A stretch of DNA of 64,000 nt from Variovorax paradoxus (GTDB lineage: Bacteria > Pseudomonadota > Gammaproteobacteria > Burkholderiales > Burkholderiaceae_C): NCBI RefSeq assembly GCF_022009635.1, contig NZ_CP091716.1, positions 5,787,501 through 5,851,500 on the forward strand, given 5' to 3'. Below the pieces are notes generated by a model that worked only from the letters and a program-made list of their open reading frames with translations, did not search any database and was not told the origin of the DNA. Position 1 is the stretch's first letter. Each line of letters starts with the position of its first letter. The position numbers and the translations under genes are program-made. Below are positions 47,701-57,813 of this stretch, piece by piece.

Positions 47701-48606
47701 GCCCGCGTTCATGGCGACGTTGCCGCCCACGCACGAGGCTTCCGCCGAGGTCGGGTCGACCGCGAACACGAAGCCCGAGCGCTCGGCCGCGTCGGCCACG
47801 CGCTGGGTGACCACGCCGGCCTCGGTCCAGATGGTGGGCACCGGGTCGGCCAGGCCGGGCAGCGGCATGTGCTCGACCTCTGTCATCGCCTCGAGCTTCT
47901 CGGTGTTGATGACCACGCTCTTCCAGGTCAACGGAATGGCGCCGCCGGTGTAGCCGGTGCCGCCTCCGCGCGGGATGATGGTCAGGCCCAGCTCGATGCA
48001 GCCCTTGACCAGCAGCGCCATCTCGGCCTCGGTGTCGGGGCACAGCACGACGAAGGGGTACTCCACGCGCCAGTCGGTGGCGTCCGTGACGTGGGACACG
48101 CGCGACAGGCCGTCGAACTTGATGTTGTCCTTGGCCGTGAGCCGGCGAAGCACGCGCGTGGCCTTGCGGCGCAGGGCGGCGACGTCGCGGAACTTGGTGT
48201 CGAAGGCGGCCACCGCGTCGCCGACGAGGGCGGTGAGCTCGCCCACGAGCTGGTCGCGCGGCAGGTCGCTGTCGGGGGTGCGGCGCTTCTGCACCTCGGC
48301 CAGGCGGTGCCTGAGGGCATCGACCAGCTGGCCGCGCCGGCGCGGGTTGTCGAGCAGGTCGTCGACGAGATAGGGATTGCGCTGCACGACCCAGATGTCG
48401 CCCAGCACCTCGTAGAGCATGCGTGCCGATCGGCCGGTGCGGCGCTCGGCGCGCAGGGTCTGGAGCAGGTCCCAGCCGCGTTCGCCGAGCAGGCGAATCA
48501 CGATCTCGCGATCGGAGAAACTGGTGTAGTTGTACGGGATCTCGCGCAGTCGCACAGGCTCTGCGGCCTGTGACAACAGCGTATTCAACGCGGTCGGAGC
48601 ATTCAT
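44728..48606 (-). CDS. Giant FAD/Fe-S oxidoreductase (DUF3683, GlcD- and GlcF-like fusion)
   Basis: A 1292-residue fusion. Residues 1-185 are a DUF3683-type region, then an FAD-binding type-4 domain with [10 protein letters not shown] near 227 and a GlcD-like C-terminal cap ending Gly-Glu-His-Gly-Ile-Gly-Ile-Thr-Lys near 745. Two 4Fe-4S ferredoxin-like clusters follow at about 820 (Cys-Leu-Arg-Cys-Gly-Lys-Cys) and 883 (Cys-Thr-Val-Cys-His-Lys-Cys), and two CCG domains at about 1025-1260. The class oxidises 2-hydroxyacids such as D-lactate or glycolate and passes electrons to quinone. Substrate is inferred. It ends in a four-base overlap with the HIT gene. Confidence 0.9.
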   Translation of the reverse strand: MNAPTALNTLLSQAAEPVRLREIPYNYTSFSDREIVIRLLGERGWDLLQTLRAERRTGRSARMLYEVLGDIWVVQRNPYLVDDLLDNPRRRGQLVDALRHRLAEVQKRRTPDSDLPRDQLVGELTALVGDAVAAFDTKFRDVAALRRKATRVLRRLTAKDNIKFDGLSRVSHVTDATDWRVEYPFVVLCPDTEAEMALLVKGCIELGLTIIPRGGGTGYTGGAIPLTWKSVVINTEKLEAMTEVEHMPLPGLADPVPTIWTEAGVVTQRVADAAERSGFVFAVDPTSAEASCVGGNVAMNAGGKKAVLWGTALDNLASWRMVTPQAEWLEVTRIGHNLGKIHDAESAVFELQYYAADGKTKLRTERLDIPGRTFRKEGLGKDVTDKFLSGLPGIQKEGCDGLITSCRWVVHRMPAHTRTVCLEFFGNAKDAVPSIVEIKDFMFAEQKRSGVLLAGLEHLDDRYLKAVGYATKSKKHGGLPKMVLFGDIAGDDADAVARVTSEVVRIANSRSGEGFIAISPEARKKFWLDRKRTAAISKHTNAFKINEDVVIPLPRMAEYSDGIERINIELSLQNKLALTDELEAFLTRGNLPLGKTDDAHEIPAAELLEDRVAQAVALVQEVRTLWAGWLRDVDAQFVQLQDHTLRASWKTQLRQPLQEIFSGAEFAPILAECTAIHKRVLKGRVWVALHMHAGDGNVHTNLPVNSDNYEMLQTAHAAVVRIMALARSLDGVISGEHGIGITKLEFLSDEELRPFTEYKAKVDPEGRFNKGKLLRAPAGQVETLHADLTNAYTPSFGLMGHESLIMQQSDIGAIADSVKDCLRCGKCKPVCATHVPRANLLYSPRNKILATSLLVEAFLYEEQTRRGVSIKHWEEFEDVADHCTVCHKCLTPCPVKIDFGDVSMNMRNLLRKMGQKSFRPGNAAAMFFLNATNPQTIKTMRAGMVGVGFKAQRLANDLLRGLAKKQTSAPPASLGVAPIKEQVVHFINKKMPGGLPKQTARALLDIEDADYVPIIRNPKATTPETEAVFYFPGCGSERLFSQVGLATQAMLWHAGVQTVLPPGYLCCGYPQRGSGQFDKAEKMITDNRVLFHRVANTLNYLDIKTVVVSCGTCYDQLQGYQFDKIFPGCRIIDIHEYLLEKGITLAEAGGGGYLYHDPCHSPMKQQDPMKTVKALVGDNVLKNDRCCGESGTLGVSRPDISTQIRFRKESELKKGEAALRDSGKVGEKDNVKILTSCPSCLQGLSRYGNDLNNGLLEADYIVVEMANKILGADWMPTYVAAANQGGIERVLV

Positions 48607-48749
48607 CGGGGTGGCGCCACGGCCAGGCGCTGCGCGCCCATTCAGCCGGGCTGGGGATTTTAGGGCAGCGACTGGGGTCTTGCCTCGTGGCGCCCGCTAC
48701 GCCCTTGTGCTAAGCGCGGCGGCGCCGCGTCCCGGCACCCCGGAAAAGC

Positions 48750-49979
48750 TCAGAACAGCACGCGGCTGCGGATGGTGCCGTTCACCTTGGCCAGCTTCTC
48801 CAGCGCCAGATCGGACGAGGCGGCGTCGATGTCCATCACCACGTAGCCGACCTTCTCGTTGGTCTGCAGGTACTGCGAGGCGATGTTGATGTTGTTGTCC
48901 GAGAAGATCTTGTTGATCTCGGACAGCACGCCCGGCACGTTCTTGTGGATGTGCAGCAGCCGGTGCTTGCCGTGGTGCGCGGGCAGCGCCACCTCGGGGA
49001 AGTTGACCGACGAGATCGAGGTGCCGTTGTCGCTGTACTTGACCAGCTTCTCGGCCACTTCGCCGCCGATGTTGGCCTGCGCCTCCATGGTCGAGCCGCC
49101 GACGTGCGGGGTCAGGATCACGTTGTCCAGCCCGCGCAGCGGGGACATGAACTCGTCCTTGTTGCTGCCCGGCTCGACCGGGAACACGTCGATGGCGGCG
49201 CCCCAAAGCTTCTTGGCCTTGATGGCATTGGCCAGCGCGTCGATCTCGACCACGGTGCCGCGCGCGGCGTTGATCAGGATGCCGCCCGGCTTCATGGCGG
49301 CGATCTCCGCCTCGCCGATCATCCACTTGGTGGAAGGCAGTTCGGGCACGTGCAGGGTCACGATGTCGCTCTGGGCCAGCAGGTCGTTCAGCTTGGGCAC
49401 CTGGCGGGCATTGCCCAGCGGCAGCTTGCTGACCACGTCGTAGAAGGCCACGTGCATGCCCAGCGCCTCGGCCAGCACGGAAAGCTGGGTGCCGATGGAG
49501 CCGTAGCCGACGATGCCCAGCGTCTTGCCGCGGATTTCGTGCGAATTGACGGCCGACTTGAGCCAGCCGCCGCGGTGCGCCAGGGCGTTTTTCTCGGGAA
49601 TGCCGCGCAGCAGCAGGATCGCCTCGGCCAGCACCAGTTCGGCCACCGAGCGGGTGTTGGAATAGGGAGCGTTGAAAACCGCCACGCCGCGCTCGCGGGC
49701 GGCGTCCAGGTCGACCTGGTTGGTGCCGATGCAGAAGCACCCCACCGCCACCAGCTTGGGCGCGGCCGACAGCACGTCGGCCGTGAGCTGGCTTTGCGAC
49801 CGGATGCCCAGGAAGTGCACGTCGGCCAGCTTGGCCTTGAGCTCTTCGCCCTGCAGGGCCTTGGGCAGGGTCTCGATCTGACTGTAGCCGGCCTGGCGGA
49901 TCACCTCGAGGGCCGAAGGATGAATGCCCTCAAGAAGAAGGAACTTGATCTTGCTTTTGTCGAGAGAGGTTTTGCTCAT
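48750..49979 (-). CDS. serA: D-3-phosphoglycerate dehydrogenase
   Basis: First step of serine synthesis, oxidising 3-phosphoglycerate to phosphohydroxypyruvate. The 409-residue protein has the E. coli-type architecture: Leu-Leu-Leu-Glu-Gly-Ile-His near the start, a catalytic domain with Ile-Gly-Ile-Arg-Ser and Cys-Phe-Cys-Ile-Gly-Thr-Asn-Gln-Val, the NAD motif Gly-Tyr-Gly-Ser-Ile-Gly, Asn-Ala-Ala-Arg-Gly-Thr-Val-Val, a catalytic-His segment Thr-Pro-His-Val-Gly-Gly-Ser-Thr, and a C-terminal ACT domain ending in Val-Leu-Phe that confers serine feedback in E. coli. 177 bases separate it from the divergent ugpB gene. Confidence 0.96.
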   Translation of the reverse strand: MSKTSLDKSKIKFLLLEGIHPSALEVIRQAGYSQIETLPKALQGEELKAKLADVHFLGIRSQSQLTADVLSAAPKLVAVGCFCIGTNQVDLDAARERGVAVFNAPYSNTRSVAELVLAEAILLLRGIPEKNALAHRGGWLKSAVNSHEIRGKTLGIVGYGSIGTQLSVLAEALGMHVAFYDVVSKLPLGNARQVPKLNDLLAQSDIVTLHVPELPSTKWMIGEAEIAAMKPGGILINAARGTVVEIDALANAIKAKKLWGAAIDVFPVEPGSNKDEFMSPLRGLDNVILTPHVGGSTMEAQANIGGEVAEKLVKYSDNGTSISSVNFPEVALPAHHGKHRLLHIHKNVPGVLSEINKIFSDNNINIASQYLQTNEKVGYVVMDIDAASSDLALEKLAKVNGTIRSRVLF

Positions 49980-50125
49980 CCCCGAAGGCTAGCATGGTGC
50001 AGCGCAGCAAGCGGGCGCACCAAACAGGAGCGCGGATGGTCAAAAGGGTTTCCCCGGTTTGAGTGAAATCGCGTTCATGCGAAAACAATCGCCGCGAAAC
50101 GTTCACATTCGTAACCTAATATCGC

Positions 50126-50140
50126 GGGTTTCTCAAACCC
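50126..50140 (+). promoter_or_regulatory. Leader hairpin before ugpB
   Basis: GGGTTT at 50126-50131 pairs perfectly with AAACCC at 50135-50140 around a three-base loop. An AGGAG ribosome site follows at 50144-50148. A TATAAT-like TAATAT lies just upstream (50117-50122) but lacks a good -35 box. The hairpin could stabilise the mRNA or tune ribosome access. Confidence 0.45.
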
Positions 50141-50156
50141 CTCAGGAGTTTTCTTC

Positions 50157-51470
50157 ATGCGCTTCAAGACGCTCGCCATCGCTTCGGCGCTGGCCACCAC
50201 GCTGGTGATGCCAGTTCTCGCCCAGGCCCAGACTGAAATCCAGTGGTGGCATTCGATGGATGGCGCCCTGAACGACTGGGTCAACGACCTGGCCAAGCAA
50301 TTCAACGAAAGCCAGAAGGACTACAAGGTCGTCGCCACCTACAAGGGCGAATACGACCAGTCCATGGCCGCCGGCATTGCCGCCTTCCGCGCCGGCAACG
50401 CACCGGACATCCTGCAGGTGTTCGAAGTGGGCACCGCCACCATGATGTACTCCAAGGGCGCCATCAAGCCCGTGGCCGACGTCATGAAGGAAGGCGGCCA
50501 GAAGTTCGACCCGAAGGCCTACATTCCCGCCGTGGCCGGCTACTACACGGCCCCCAACGGCCAGATGCTGTCGTTCCCGTTCAACAGCTCGACGACGGTG
50601 TTCTATTACAACAAGGACGCCTTCAAGACCGCCGGCCTGGACCCCGAAAAGGCCCCCGCCACCTGGCCTGAAGTCGTTGCGGCCGCCGCCAAGCTCAAGG
50701 CCAGCGGCAGCCAGTGCCCGTTCACCACCTCGTGGATGAGCTGGGCCCAGCTCGAGAGCTTCTCGGCATGGCACAACACCTCGTACGCCACCAAGAACAA
50801 CGGCTTCGGCGGCCTCGACGCGCGCCTGGAATTCAACTCGCCGTTGCATGTTCGCCACTTCGAGAACCTGTCCAACATGGCCAAGCAGGGCCTGTTCGTC
50901 TACAAGGGCCGCGCCAGCAAGCCGATCACCTCGTTCACCTCGGGCGAGTGCGCCATGTTCATCGGCTCGTCGGGCAGCTACGCCAGCGTGAAGCGCGATG
51001 CCAAGTTCAAGTTCGCCGAGTCGGCACTGCCGTACTACCCGGACGTGCAGGGCGCGCCCCAGAACACCATCGTCGGTGGCGCCAGCCTGTGGGTGATGTC
51101 GGGCAAGCCGGCCGCCAACTACAAGGGCGTGGCCGCGTTCTTCTCGTTCCTGTCGAGCCCCAAGGTCCAGTCCGAGAGCCACATGCGCACCGGCTATCTG
51201 CCGATCACCATGGCTTCCTATGAGCTGACCGAGAAGACCGGCTTCTACAAGGAAAACCCGGGCACCGACGTGGCCGTGAACCAGATGATCAAGAAGACCA
51301 CCGACAAGTCGCGCGGCGTGCGCCTGGGCAACCTGCCCCAGATCCGCGCGATCGAAGACGAGGAAACCGAACTGATCTGGACCGGCAAGAAGACCCCGAA
51401 GGAAGCCCTGGACAGCGCCGTCAAGCGCGGAAACGAACTTTTGGTGAAATTCCAGGCCGCAAACAAGTAA
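50157..51470 (+). CDS. ugpB: sn-Glycerol-3-phosphate ABC transporter, substrate-binding protein
   Basis: Periplasmic binding protein for glycerol 3-phosphate and glycerophosphodiesters. In 437 residues: a signal peptide with cleavage near residue 23 (Ala-Gln-Ala), then Ile-Gln-Trp-Trp-His-Ser-Met-Asp-Gly, the Ala-Pro-Asp-Ile-Leu-Gln-Val region, Phe-Asn-Ser-Ser-Thr-Thr-Val-Phe-Tyr-Tyr-Asn-Lys, Gly-Gly-Ala-Ser-Leu-Trp-Val-Met and Arg-Thr-Gly-Tyr-Leu-Pro-Ile. These match UgpB closely. It heads the plus-strand ugp cluster. I found no PHO box upstream, although the homologous E. coli genes are phosphate-starvation induced. Confidence 0.96.
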   Translation: MRFKTLAIASALATTLVMPVLAQAQTEIQWWHSMDGALNDWVNDLAKQFNESQKDYKVVATYKGEYDQSMAAGIAAFRAGNAPDILQVFEVGTATMMYSKGAIKPVADVMKEGGQKFDPKAYIPAVAGYYTAPNGQMLSFPFNSSTTVFYYNKDAFKTAGLDPEKAPATWPEVVAAAAKLKASGSQCPFTTSWMSWAQLESFSAWHNTSYATKNNGFGGLDARLEFNSPLHVRHFENLSNMAKQGLFVYKGRASKPITSFTSGECAMFIGSSGSYASVKRDAKFKFAESALPYYPDVQGAPQNTIVGGASLWVMSGKPAANYKGVAAFFSFLSSPKVQSESHMRTGYLPITMASYELTEKTGFYKENPGTDVAVNQMIKKTTDKSRGVRLGNLPQIRAIEDEETELIWTGKKTPKEALDSAVKRGNELLVKFQAANK

Positions 51471-51530
51471 GCTCTGCACCCGGCGAATCGGCGCGAACGA
51501 ATGTTCGTTTCGGTTCGTTTTAACATCGCA

Positions 51531-51559
51531 AGCCAGCCTGCCTCCGTGCAGTGCTGGCT
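51531..51559 (+). terminator. Hairpin between ugpB and ugpA, possible attenuator
   Basis: AGCCAGC at 51531-51537 pairs with GCTGGCT at 51553-51559, followed by a T-containing stretch (GTTTGCTTATTTA). A second small palindrome, AACGAA-TG-TTCGTT, lies upstream at 51496-51509. Placed in the 130-base gap after the binding-protein gene, this suits partial termination that keeps ugpB expression above that of the permeases. Confidence 0.5.
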
Positions 51560-51600
51560 GTTTGCTTATTTAGTGTGTCTGTGACCTGAACGCCCATCCC

Positions 51601-52482
51601 ATGGAAAAACGCGTCCTCTTCCGCTCGAGCTGGTTGCCCTGGGCTTTGCTCGCCCCGCAGCTGATCATCGTCGGCGTCTTCTTCTTCTGGCCCGCCGGCC
51701 AGGCGCTGGTGCAGTCGCTGCAGCAGCAGGACGCTTTCGGCAACTCGATCACATGGGTCGGCTTCGACAATTTCGTGGCGCTGTGGAACGACAGCACCTA
51801 CATGGCGTCGTTCCAGACCACGCTGATCTTCTCGACGCTGGTGACGGTGCTGGGCCTGGCCATCGCGCTGCTGCTGGCCGTGTTTGCCGACCGCGTGGTG
51901 CGCGGCTCGAGCTTCTACCGCAGCGTGCTGATCCTGCCGTACGCGGTGGCGCCGGTCGTTACCGGCCTGCTGTGGTCGTTCATGTTCTCGTCGTCGATCG
52001 GCATCGTCGCCTACTGGCTCAAGAAAATGGGCTTCAGCTGGAACCACCTGCTCAACGGCGGCGACGCGATGGCGCTGGTCGTGATGGCGGCGGTCTGGAA
52101 GCAGATTTCGTACAACTTCCTGTTCTTCCTGGCGGGCCTGCAGTCGATTCCGAAGTCGCTGATCGAGGCCGCGGCCATCGACGGCGCGCGCCCGATGCGC
52201 CGTTTCTGGACCATCCAGTTCCCGCTGCTCACCCCCACCACCTTCTTCCTGCTGGTGATCAACATGGTGTATGCCTTTTTCGACACCTTCGCGATCATCG
52301 ACGCGACCACGCAGGGCGGCCCCGGCAAGGACACCGCCACGCTGGTCTACCGCGTGTACTTCGACGGCTTCCGCGGCATGGACTTCGGCGGCGCTGCCGC
52401 GCAGTCGGTGGTGCTGATGGCCATCGTCATCTGCCTCACGGTGCTGCAGTTCCGCTACGTCGAAAAGAAGGTCCAGTACTGA
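51601..52482 (+). CDS. ugpA: sn-Glycerol-3-phosphate ABC transporter permease UgpA
   Basis: A 293-residue inner-membrane permease with six transmembrane helices. The EAA loop that docks on the ATPase reads [15 protein letters not shown] near residue 193. Other UgpA-like features are the start Arg-Ser-Ser-Trp-Leu-Pro-Trp, Gln-Gln-Gln-Asp-Ala-Phe-Gly, and [14 protein letters not shown]. It pairs with UgpE, encoded 48 bases downstream. Confidence 0.95.
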   Translation: MEKRVLFRSSWLPWALLAPQLIIVGVFFFWPAGQALVQSLQQQDAFGNSITWVGFDNFVALWNDSTYMASFQTTLIFSTLVTVLGLAIALLLAVFADRVVRGSSFYRSVLILPYAVAPVVTGLLWSFMFSSSIGIVAYWLKKMGFSWNHLLNGGDAMALVVMAAVWKQISYNFLFFLAGLQSIPKSLIEAAAIDGARPMRRFWTIQFPLLTPTTFFLLVINMVYAFFDTFAIIDATTQGGPGKDTATLVYRVYFDGFRGMDFGGAAAQSVVLMAIVICLTVLQFRYVEKKVQY

Positions 52483-52530
52483 TGACCTCCTCTCTCATGC
52501 AACTCATTTCCTCGACCACGGAGGCCCGCC

Positions 52531-53379
52531 ATGGTTGAGCGCCGCCCCTCCCTCGGCATCCTCGCGCACGCGATCATGATCTTCGGCGTGCTGCTGGTGG
52601 TCTTCCCGATCTACCTGGCCTTCATCGCCTCCACGCACACGCCGCAGGAAATCATGCAGGCGCCGATGCCGATCCTGCCCGGCGCCAACTTCTGGGAAAG
52701 CTACAAGGCCGCGCTGACCGGCGGCGGGCGCACCAGCACCAACGTGTCGGTGGCCCGCATGATCTGGGTCAGCTCGGTCATCACCTTCATCATCACCTTC
52801 GGCAAGATCAGCATCTCGCTGCTGTCGGCCTTCGCCGTGGTGTACTTCCGCTTCCCGCTGCGCAGCCTGTGCTTCTGGCTGATCTTCATCACGCTGATGC
52901 TGCCCGTCGAAGTGCGCATCGGCCCGACTTACCAAGTGGTTGCCAGCCTGGGCATGATCAACACCTTCGCCGGGCTCTCGGTGCCGCTGATCGCCTCGGC
53001 CACGGCCACCTTCCTGTTCCGCCAGTTCTTCCTGACGGTGCCCGACGAGCTGGTGGAAGCCGCCCGGGTGGACGGCGCCGGCGCGATGCGCTTCTTCAAG
53101 GACATCCTGCTGCCGCTGTCCAAGACCAGCATCGCGGCGCTGTTCGTGATCCAGTTCATCTACGGCTGGAACCAGTATCTCTGGCCGCTGATCGCCGCGA
53201 CCAGCGAGAACATGTACCCCATCGTGGTCGGCATCAAGGCCATGACCGGCAACGGCGAATCGCCGGTGGACTGGAACGTGGTCATGGCCACCGCCGTCCT
53301 GGCCATGCTGCCGCCCGGCCTCGTGGTGGTTCTCATGCAGAAGTGGTTCGTCAAGGGCCTGGTCGATACCGACAAATAA
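52531..53379 (+). CDS. ugpE: sn-Glycerol-3-phosphate ABC transporter permease UgpE
   Basis: A 282-residue second permease with six helices. Typical UgpE segments are Ile-Tyr-Leu-Ala-Phe-Ile-Ala-Ser-Thr-His, Leu-Met-Leu-Pro-Val-Glu-Val-Arg-Ile, the EAA loop Glu-Ala-Ala-Arg-Val-Asp-Gly-Ala-Gly-Ala-Met-Arg-Phe-Phe near 175, and Tyr-Gly-Trp-Asn-Gln-Tyr-Leu-Trp-Pro-Leu near 210, which is specific for this system. The GTG-free ATG start follows a GGAGG site. ugpC follows after 15 bases. Confidence 0.95.
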   Translation: MVERRPSLGILAHAIMIFGVLLVVFPIYLAFIASTHTPQEIMQAPMPILPGANFWESYKAALTGGGRTSTNVSVARMIWVSSVITFIITFGKISISLLSAFAVVYFRFPLRSLCFWLIFITLMLPVEVRIGPTYQVVASLGMINTFAGLSVPLIASATATFLFRQFFLTVPDELVEAARVDGAGAMRFFKDILLPLSKTSIAALFVIQFIYGWNQYLWPLIAATSENMYPIVVGIKAMTGNGESPVDWNVVMATAVLAMLPPGLVVVLMQKWFVKGLVDTDK

Positions 53380-53394
53380 AACGCTGAACGAAAA

Positions 53395-54402
<1,008 letters not shown>

Positions 54403-54410
54403 TCATGCTC

Positions 54411-54505
54411 GCCCCCAGGCTGCGCGCACTTCGTGTCGCTTCGCCAACCCCCTACCGGGGGCGACACCAGCGGCCCGGCAAAGCCGGTTCCGCGGTGTCT
54501 CGCGA
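54411..54505. repeat. REP-like element, copy 2
   Basis: Blocks CGCCCCCAGGCT, GC-x-CACTTCG, TCGCTTCGCCA, a CCCCC-TA-x-GGGGG central hairpin near 54451-54465, and GCGGCCCGGC-AAAGCCGG follow the order seen in the copy at 41859-41945. It fills the ugpC-ugpQ gap. Probably an extragenic palindrome that affects mRNA ends or serves as a recombination tag. Confidence 0.65.
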
Positions 54506-54529
54506 AAAAGCCGGGAGCACACCCGAAAG

Positions 54530-55273
54530 ATGACCATGAATTCCTGGCCCTACCCCCGCTGGGTCGCGCACCGCGGCGCCGGCAAGCTGGCGCCTGAAAA
54601 CACGCTGGCCGCCTTCAAGCTGGGCGCGTCCCACGGCTACCGCATGTTCGAGTGCGACGCCAAGCTCAGCGCCGACGGCGTGCCCTTCCTCATGCACGAC
54701 GCCAGGCTCGACCGCACCACCAGCGGACGCGGCATCGGCGGCGAGCAGCCGTGGCATGCGCTGTCGCAGCTGGACGCCGGCAGCTGGCATTCGCGCGGCT
54801 ACGCGGGCGAGCCGCTGCCGACGCTGGAGAACATCGCGCGCTTCTGCCTGGCCAACGGCCACCTGCTGAACATCGAGATCAAGCCGACACCGGGCGTCGA
54901 GCGCGAAACCGGCGAAGTGGTGGCACGCGAGGCCGCGCGCCTGTGGCAGGGCGCGGCCGTGCCGCCGCTGCTCACCTCGTTCCAGGTCGATTCGCTGAAA
55001 GGCGCACAGGCTGTTCAGCCCGAGCTGCCGCGCGGGCTGCTGCTCGATTCGCTCTGGAAAGGCTGGCTCGAAGCAGCCCAGCAGCTCGGCTGCGTCGCCA
55101 TCGTCTGCAACCACGCACTGTGGGACGCGGGCGTGCTCGCGCAGGTGCACGGCGCCGGCATGCGCGCCCTGAGCTACACGGTGAACGACGAATGGGCCGT
55201 GCAACGCCTCATCGACCTGGGCACCGACGGCATCATCACCGACCGGGTCGACCTGTTCAGCCCGGCCGGCTGA
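54530..55273 (+). CDS. ugpQ: Glycerophosphodiester phosphodiesterase
   Basis: Cleaves glycerophosphodiesters to glycerol 3-phosphate and an alcohol, feeding the Ugp substrate. The 247-residue protein shows Ala-His-Arg-Gly-Ala-Gly-Lys-Leu-Ala-Pro-Glu-Asn-Thr near residue 11 (catalytic His and Glu), Phe-Glu-Cys-Asp-Ala-Lys-Leu-Ser (metal ligands), His-Asp-Ala-Arg-Leu-Asp-Arg-Thr-Thr with the second catalytic His, and Glu-Ile-Lys-Pro-Thr. No signal peptide, as for cytosolic UgpQ. A second ATG two codons later is possible. It lies next to the ugp importer, as in E. coli. Confidence 0.93.
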   Translation: MTMNSWPYPRWVAHRGAGKLAPENTLAAFKLGASHGYRMFECDAKLSADGVPFLMHDARLDRTTSGRGIGGEQPWHALSQLDAGSWHSRGYAGEPLPTLENIARFCLANGHLLNIEIKPTPGVERETGEVVAREAARLWQGAAVPPLLTSFQVDSLKGAQAVQPELPRGLLLDSLWKGWLEAAQQLGCVAIVCNHALWDAGVLAQVHGAGMRALSYTVNDEWAVQRLIDLGTDGIITDRVDLFSPAG

Positions 55274-55325
55274 GGCGCACGTTTCTTACAGGCGCTTACT
55301 TCATGGCCGCTTCTATGATGCGGCC

Positions 55326-57791
55326 ATGAAACGGACCTCTCGCCTGGCGAGCTTCTGCCTCGCCACCCTGCTGGCCCTGTCGATGTGCGGCCTGGCGCTC
55401 GCGCAGCCCGACGCCAGCATGAACGCGGGCAACGGCAGCAACCCCAACAACAGCGCCAACACCGCCGTCGCCGCGCCCCCCGCGCCCACGGTGGCCGAAT
55501 TGCGTGCGCAGTTCAACAAGATCACCGCCGCCACCGGCAGCAACGCCGACGACGATCCGCGCAAGCAGCTCGCGCAGATCAGCGACATCGGCGCGCAGGC
55601 CGACAAGTTCGTGGCCGCGCGCACCGGCGACCTCGCCGACCTCAACGCTCGGCTCGGCGAGCTCGGCAATCCGCCCGCCGCCGGCGCCACCGAAGACCCC
55701 GACATCACGCGCCAGCGCGCGCGCCTGACCAAGGAGCGCAACGCGCTCGACGCCGACATCCGGCTGGCAAAGCTGCTGTCCATCGACGTGCGCCAGCGCG
55801 GCGCCGACCTGGTGTCGCAGCGGCGCGAGATGTTCGAGGCCCAGCTCACCGAGCGCGCGGCCTCGCCGCTGACCGGCGAGTTCTGGACCGACCTGCAGGA
55901 TGCCTGGCCCGACGACCTGGAGCGCCTGCAGGCCATGGGCTCGGTGGTCAACGACGGCTTCGTGCAGGCGCTGGCGCCCGCGTCGCGCACGCTGGTGATC
56001 GCGGCGCTGATCGGCGCCCTGCTGCTGGCATGGCTGGGCGTCTGGGGCGCCGAGCACCTGCTCGCGCGGCTCGCGACGCGCGTGCTGCCGGCCGGCCGGC
56101 TGCGGCGCTCGCTGCTGGTGATCGCCATCGTGGCAACCCATGTGCTGCTGGTGGCGGTGGCCGCGCACGGCTTCGTCGAAGTGCTCAAGGCCCACGCCAC
56201 CTGGGATGCGCAGGCGCGCAAGGCCTTGCAATCGGCGGCGCAGGCGCTGACCTTCATGGCCTTCGTCATCGGCCTGGGCCGCGCGCTGCTGGCCACCTCC
56301 CGCCCCTCGTGGCGGCTGCCGCCGATTCCCGATGCCACGGCCAGCCGGCTCGCGGCACTGCCCTGGCTGGTGGCGCTGGTGGCGGCGTTGGCCTGGACGC
56401 CGGCCGAAATCAACGCGCTGATCGACGCCAGCTTCGCCGCAGTGGTGGCCACGCATGTACTCACGGCGCTGATCCTCACCGCGCTGGTCGGCACGGTGAT
56501 CTACCGGTTCAAGGCCCTGCGCGCGGACGCGCCCGAGGCCGGCCTGCCCGAGCGGCCGATGTGGGTCGGTTTGCTGGTGGCGCTGATCGGCGCGCTGATG
56601 ATCGCCATCTGGGTGCTGGTGGCGCTGGGCTACGTGGCGCTGGGCAGCTTCCTGGCCTCGCAGCTCACCTGGACCGGCATCGTGGCGGCGGCCTTCTATG
56701 TGCTGTTCAAGTTCGCGGACGACGTGTTCATGGCGGTCGTGTCGTCGCGCAGCACCTTCGGCCAGCGGCTGCAAAAGAGCTTCGGCCTGGCGCCGCAGAC
56801 GCTGGACCAGGCCGCCACGGTGCTGTCGGGCATCAGCCGCGTGGCGCTGTTCGTCTACATGCTGATCGCGCTGGCCGCGCCGCTAGGCACGTCGCCCGGC
56901 GAAGTGTTCCAGCGCAGCGGCAAGCTGGGCACCGGCGTGAAGGTGGGCGAGTTCCAGCTGGTGCCGGGCGCCATATTGAGCGCGCTGACGGTGGCGGTGG
57001 TGGGCTTCATCCTGCTGCGGGTGTTCAAGCGCTGGCTCACGCGCAGCTACCTGCCGAATACGCAGTTCGAGCCGGGCATGCAAAGCTCGATCACCACGCT
57101 GCTGGGCTATGTCGGCGGCATCCTGGTGGTGGCATTCACGCTGTCGGCGCTGGGCATCGGCATCGAACGCATCGCGTGGGTGGCCAGCGCGCTGTCGGTG
57201 GGTATCGGCTTCGGTTTGCAGGCGATCGTGCAGAACTTCATCTCGGGGCTGATCCTGCTGGCGGAGCAGCCGGTGAAGGTGGGCGACTGGGTGGTGCTGG
57301 GCACGGCGGAAGGCGACGTGCGGCGCATCAACGTGCGCGCCACCGAGATCCAGCTGGGCGACCGCTCGACGCTGATCGTGCCGAACTCCGAGTTCATCAC
57401 CAAGACCGTGCGCAACATGACCCTGGCCAACGCCGAGGGCCGCGTGCTGATCCGCCTGCCGATGCCGCTGACCACCGACGCGCAGCGCGTGCGCGAGCTG
57501 ATCCTGGCGGCCTGCAAGGCGCACGAGGGCGTGCTGGAAACGCCCGCGCCCTCGCTCACGCTCGAGGGCATCGAGAACGGGCTGCTGATCTTCCAGGCCA
57601 TCGCCTACGTGGCGAGCCCCCGGCTTGCGGGCGGGGTGCGCAGCGACCTGCTGTTCGTGATCCTCGACGAGCTGAAGAAGGCATCCCTGCCGCTGGCGGT
57701 GCCGACGATGGTGATGGCCGCCGCCCCCGAGGTGCCGGCGCCGATCGTGCCTTCGTCGCCCGCCTCGCCGATCCCCGGCGTGCAGAGCTGA
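55326..57791 (+). CDS. DUF3772/MscS mechanosensitive-channel protein
   Basis: An 821-residue protein. A signal peptide cleaved after about residue 26 is followed by a helical periplasmic DUF3772 region (about 45-235), a run of about ten transmembrane helices (230-590), and the MscS beta and C-terminal domains. The pore-lining stretch reads Gly-Ile-Gly-Phe-Gly-Leu-Gln-Ala-Ile-Val-Gln-Asn-Phe-Ile-Ser-Gly near 636, the classic MscS form. The MscS tail has Leu-Ile-Val-Pro-Asn-Ser. This resembles MscK/YbiO-type large channels. It may protect against osmotic downshock. It is 52 bases after ugpQ. Confidence 0.93.
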   Translation: MKRTSRLASFCLATLLALSMCGLALAQPDASMNAGNGSNPNNSANTAVAAPPAPTVAELRAQFNKITAATGSNADDDPRKQLAQISDIGAQADKFVAARTGDLADLNARLGELGNPPAAGATEDPDITRQRARLTKERNALDADIRLAKLLSIDVRQRGADLVSQRREMFEAQLTERAASPLTGEFWTDLQDAWPDDLERLQAMGSVVNDGFVQALAPASRTLVIAALIGALLLAWLGVWGAEHLLARLATRVLPAGRLRRSLLVIAIVATHVLLVAVAAHGFVEVLKAHATWDAQARKALQSAAQALTFMAFVIGLGRALLATSRPSWRLPPIPDATASRLAALPWLVALVAALAWTPAEINALIDASFAAVVATHVLTALILTALVGTVIYRFKALRADAPEAGLPERPMWVGLLVALIGALMIAIWVLVALGYVALGSFLASQLTWTGIVAAAFYVLFKFADDVFMAVVSSRSTFGQRLQKSFGLAPQTLDQAATVLSGISRVALFVYMLIALAAPLGTSPGEVFQRSGKLGTGVKVGEFQLVPGAILSALTVAVVGFILLRVFKRWLTRSYLPNTQFEPGMQSSITTLLGYVGGILVVAFTLSALGIGIERIAWVASALSVGIGFGLQAIVQNFISGLILLAEQPVKVGDWVVLGTAEGDVRRINVRATEIQLGDRSTLIVPNSEFITKTVRNMTLANAEGRVLIRLPMPLTTDAQRVRELILAACKAHEGVLETPAPSLTLEGIENGLLIFQAIAYVASPRLAGGVRSDLLFVILDELKKASLPLAVPTMVMAAAPEVPAPIVPSSPASPIPGVQS

Positions 57792-57813
57792 CCGAAGCGC
57801 CGCCGCGCCTCCC

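Noticed and set aside
44881..48573. A 1230-codon plus-strand frame opposite the DUF3683 oxidase
   Set aside because: Shadow frame. The minus-strand frame has clear FAD and Fe-S motifs; the plus one is Arg/His/Val-rich with no domain.
49980..50156. PHO box upstream of ugpB
   Set aside because: No pair of CTGTCAT-like half sites at the right spacing; only a hairpin and a weak -10-like sequence are present.
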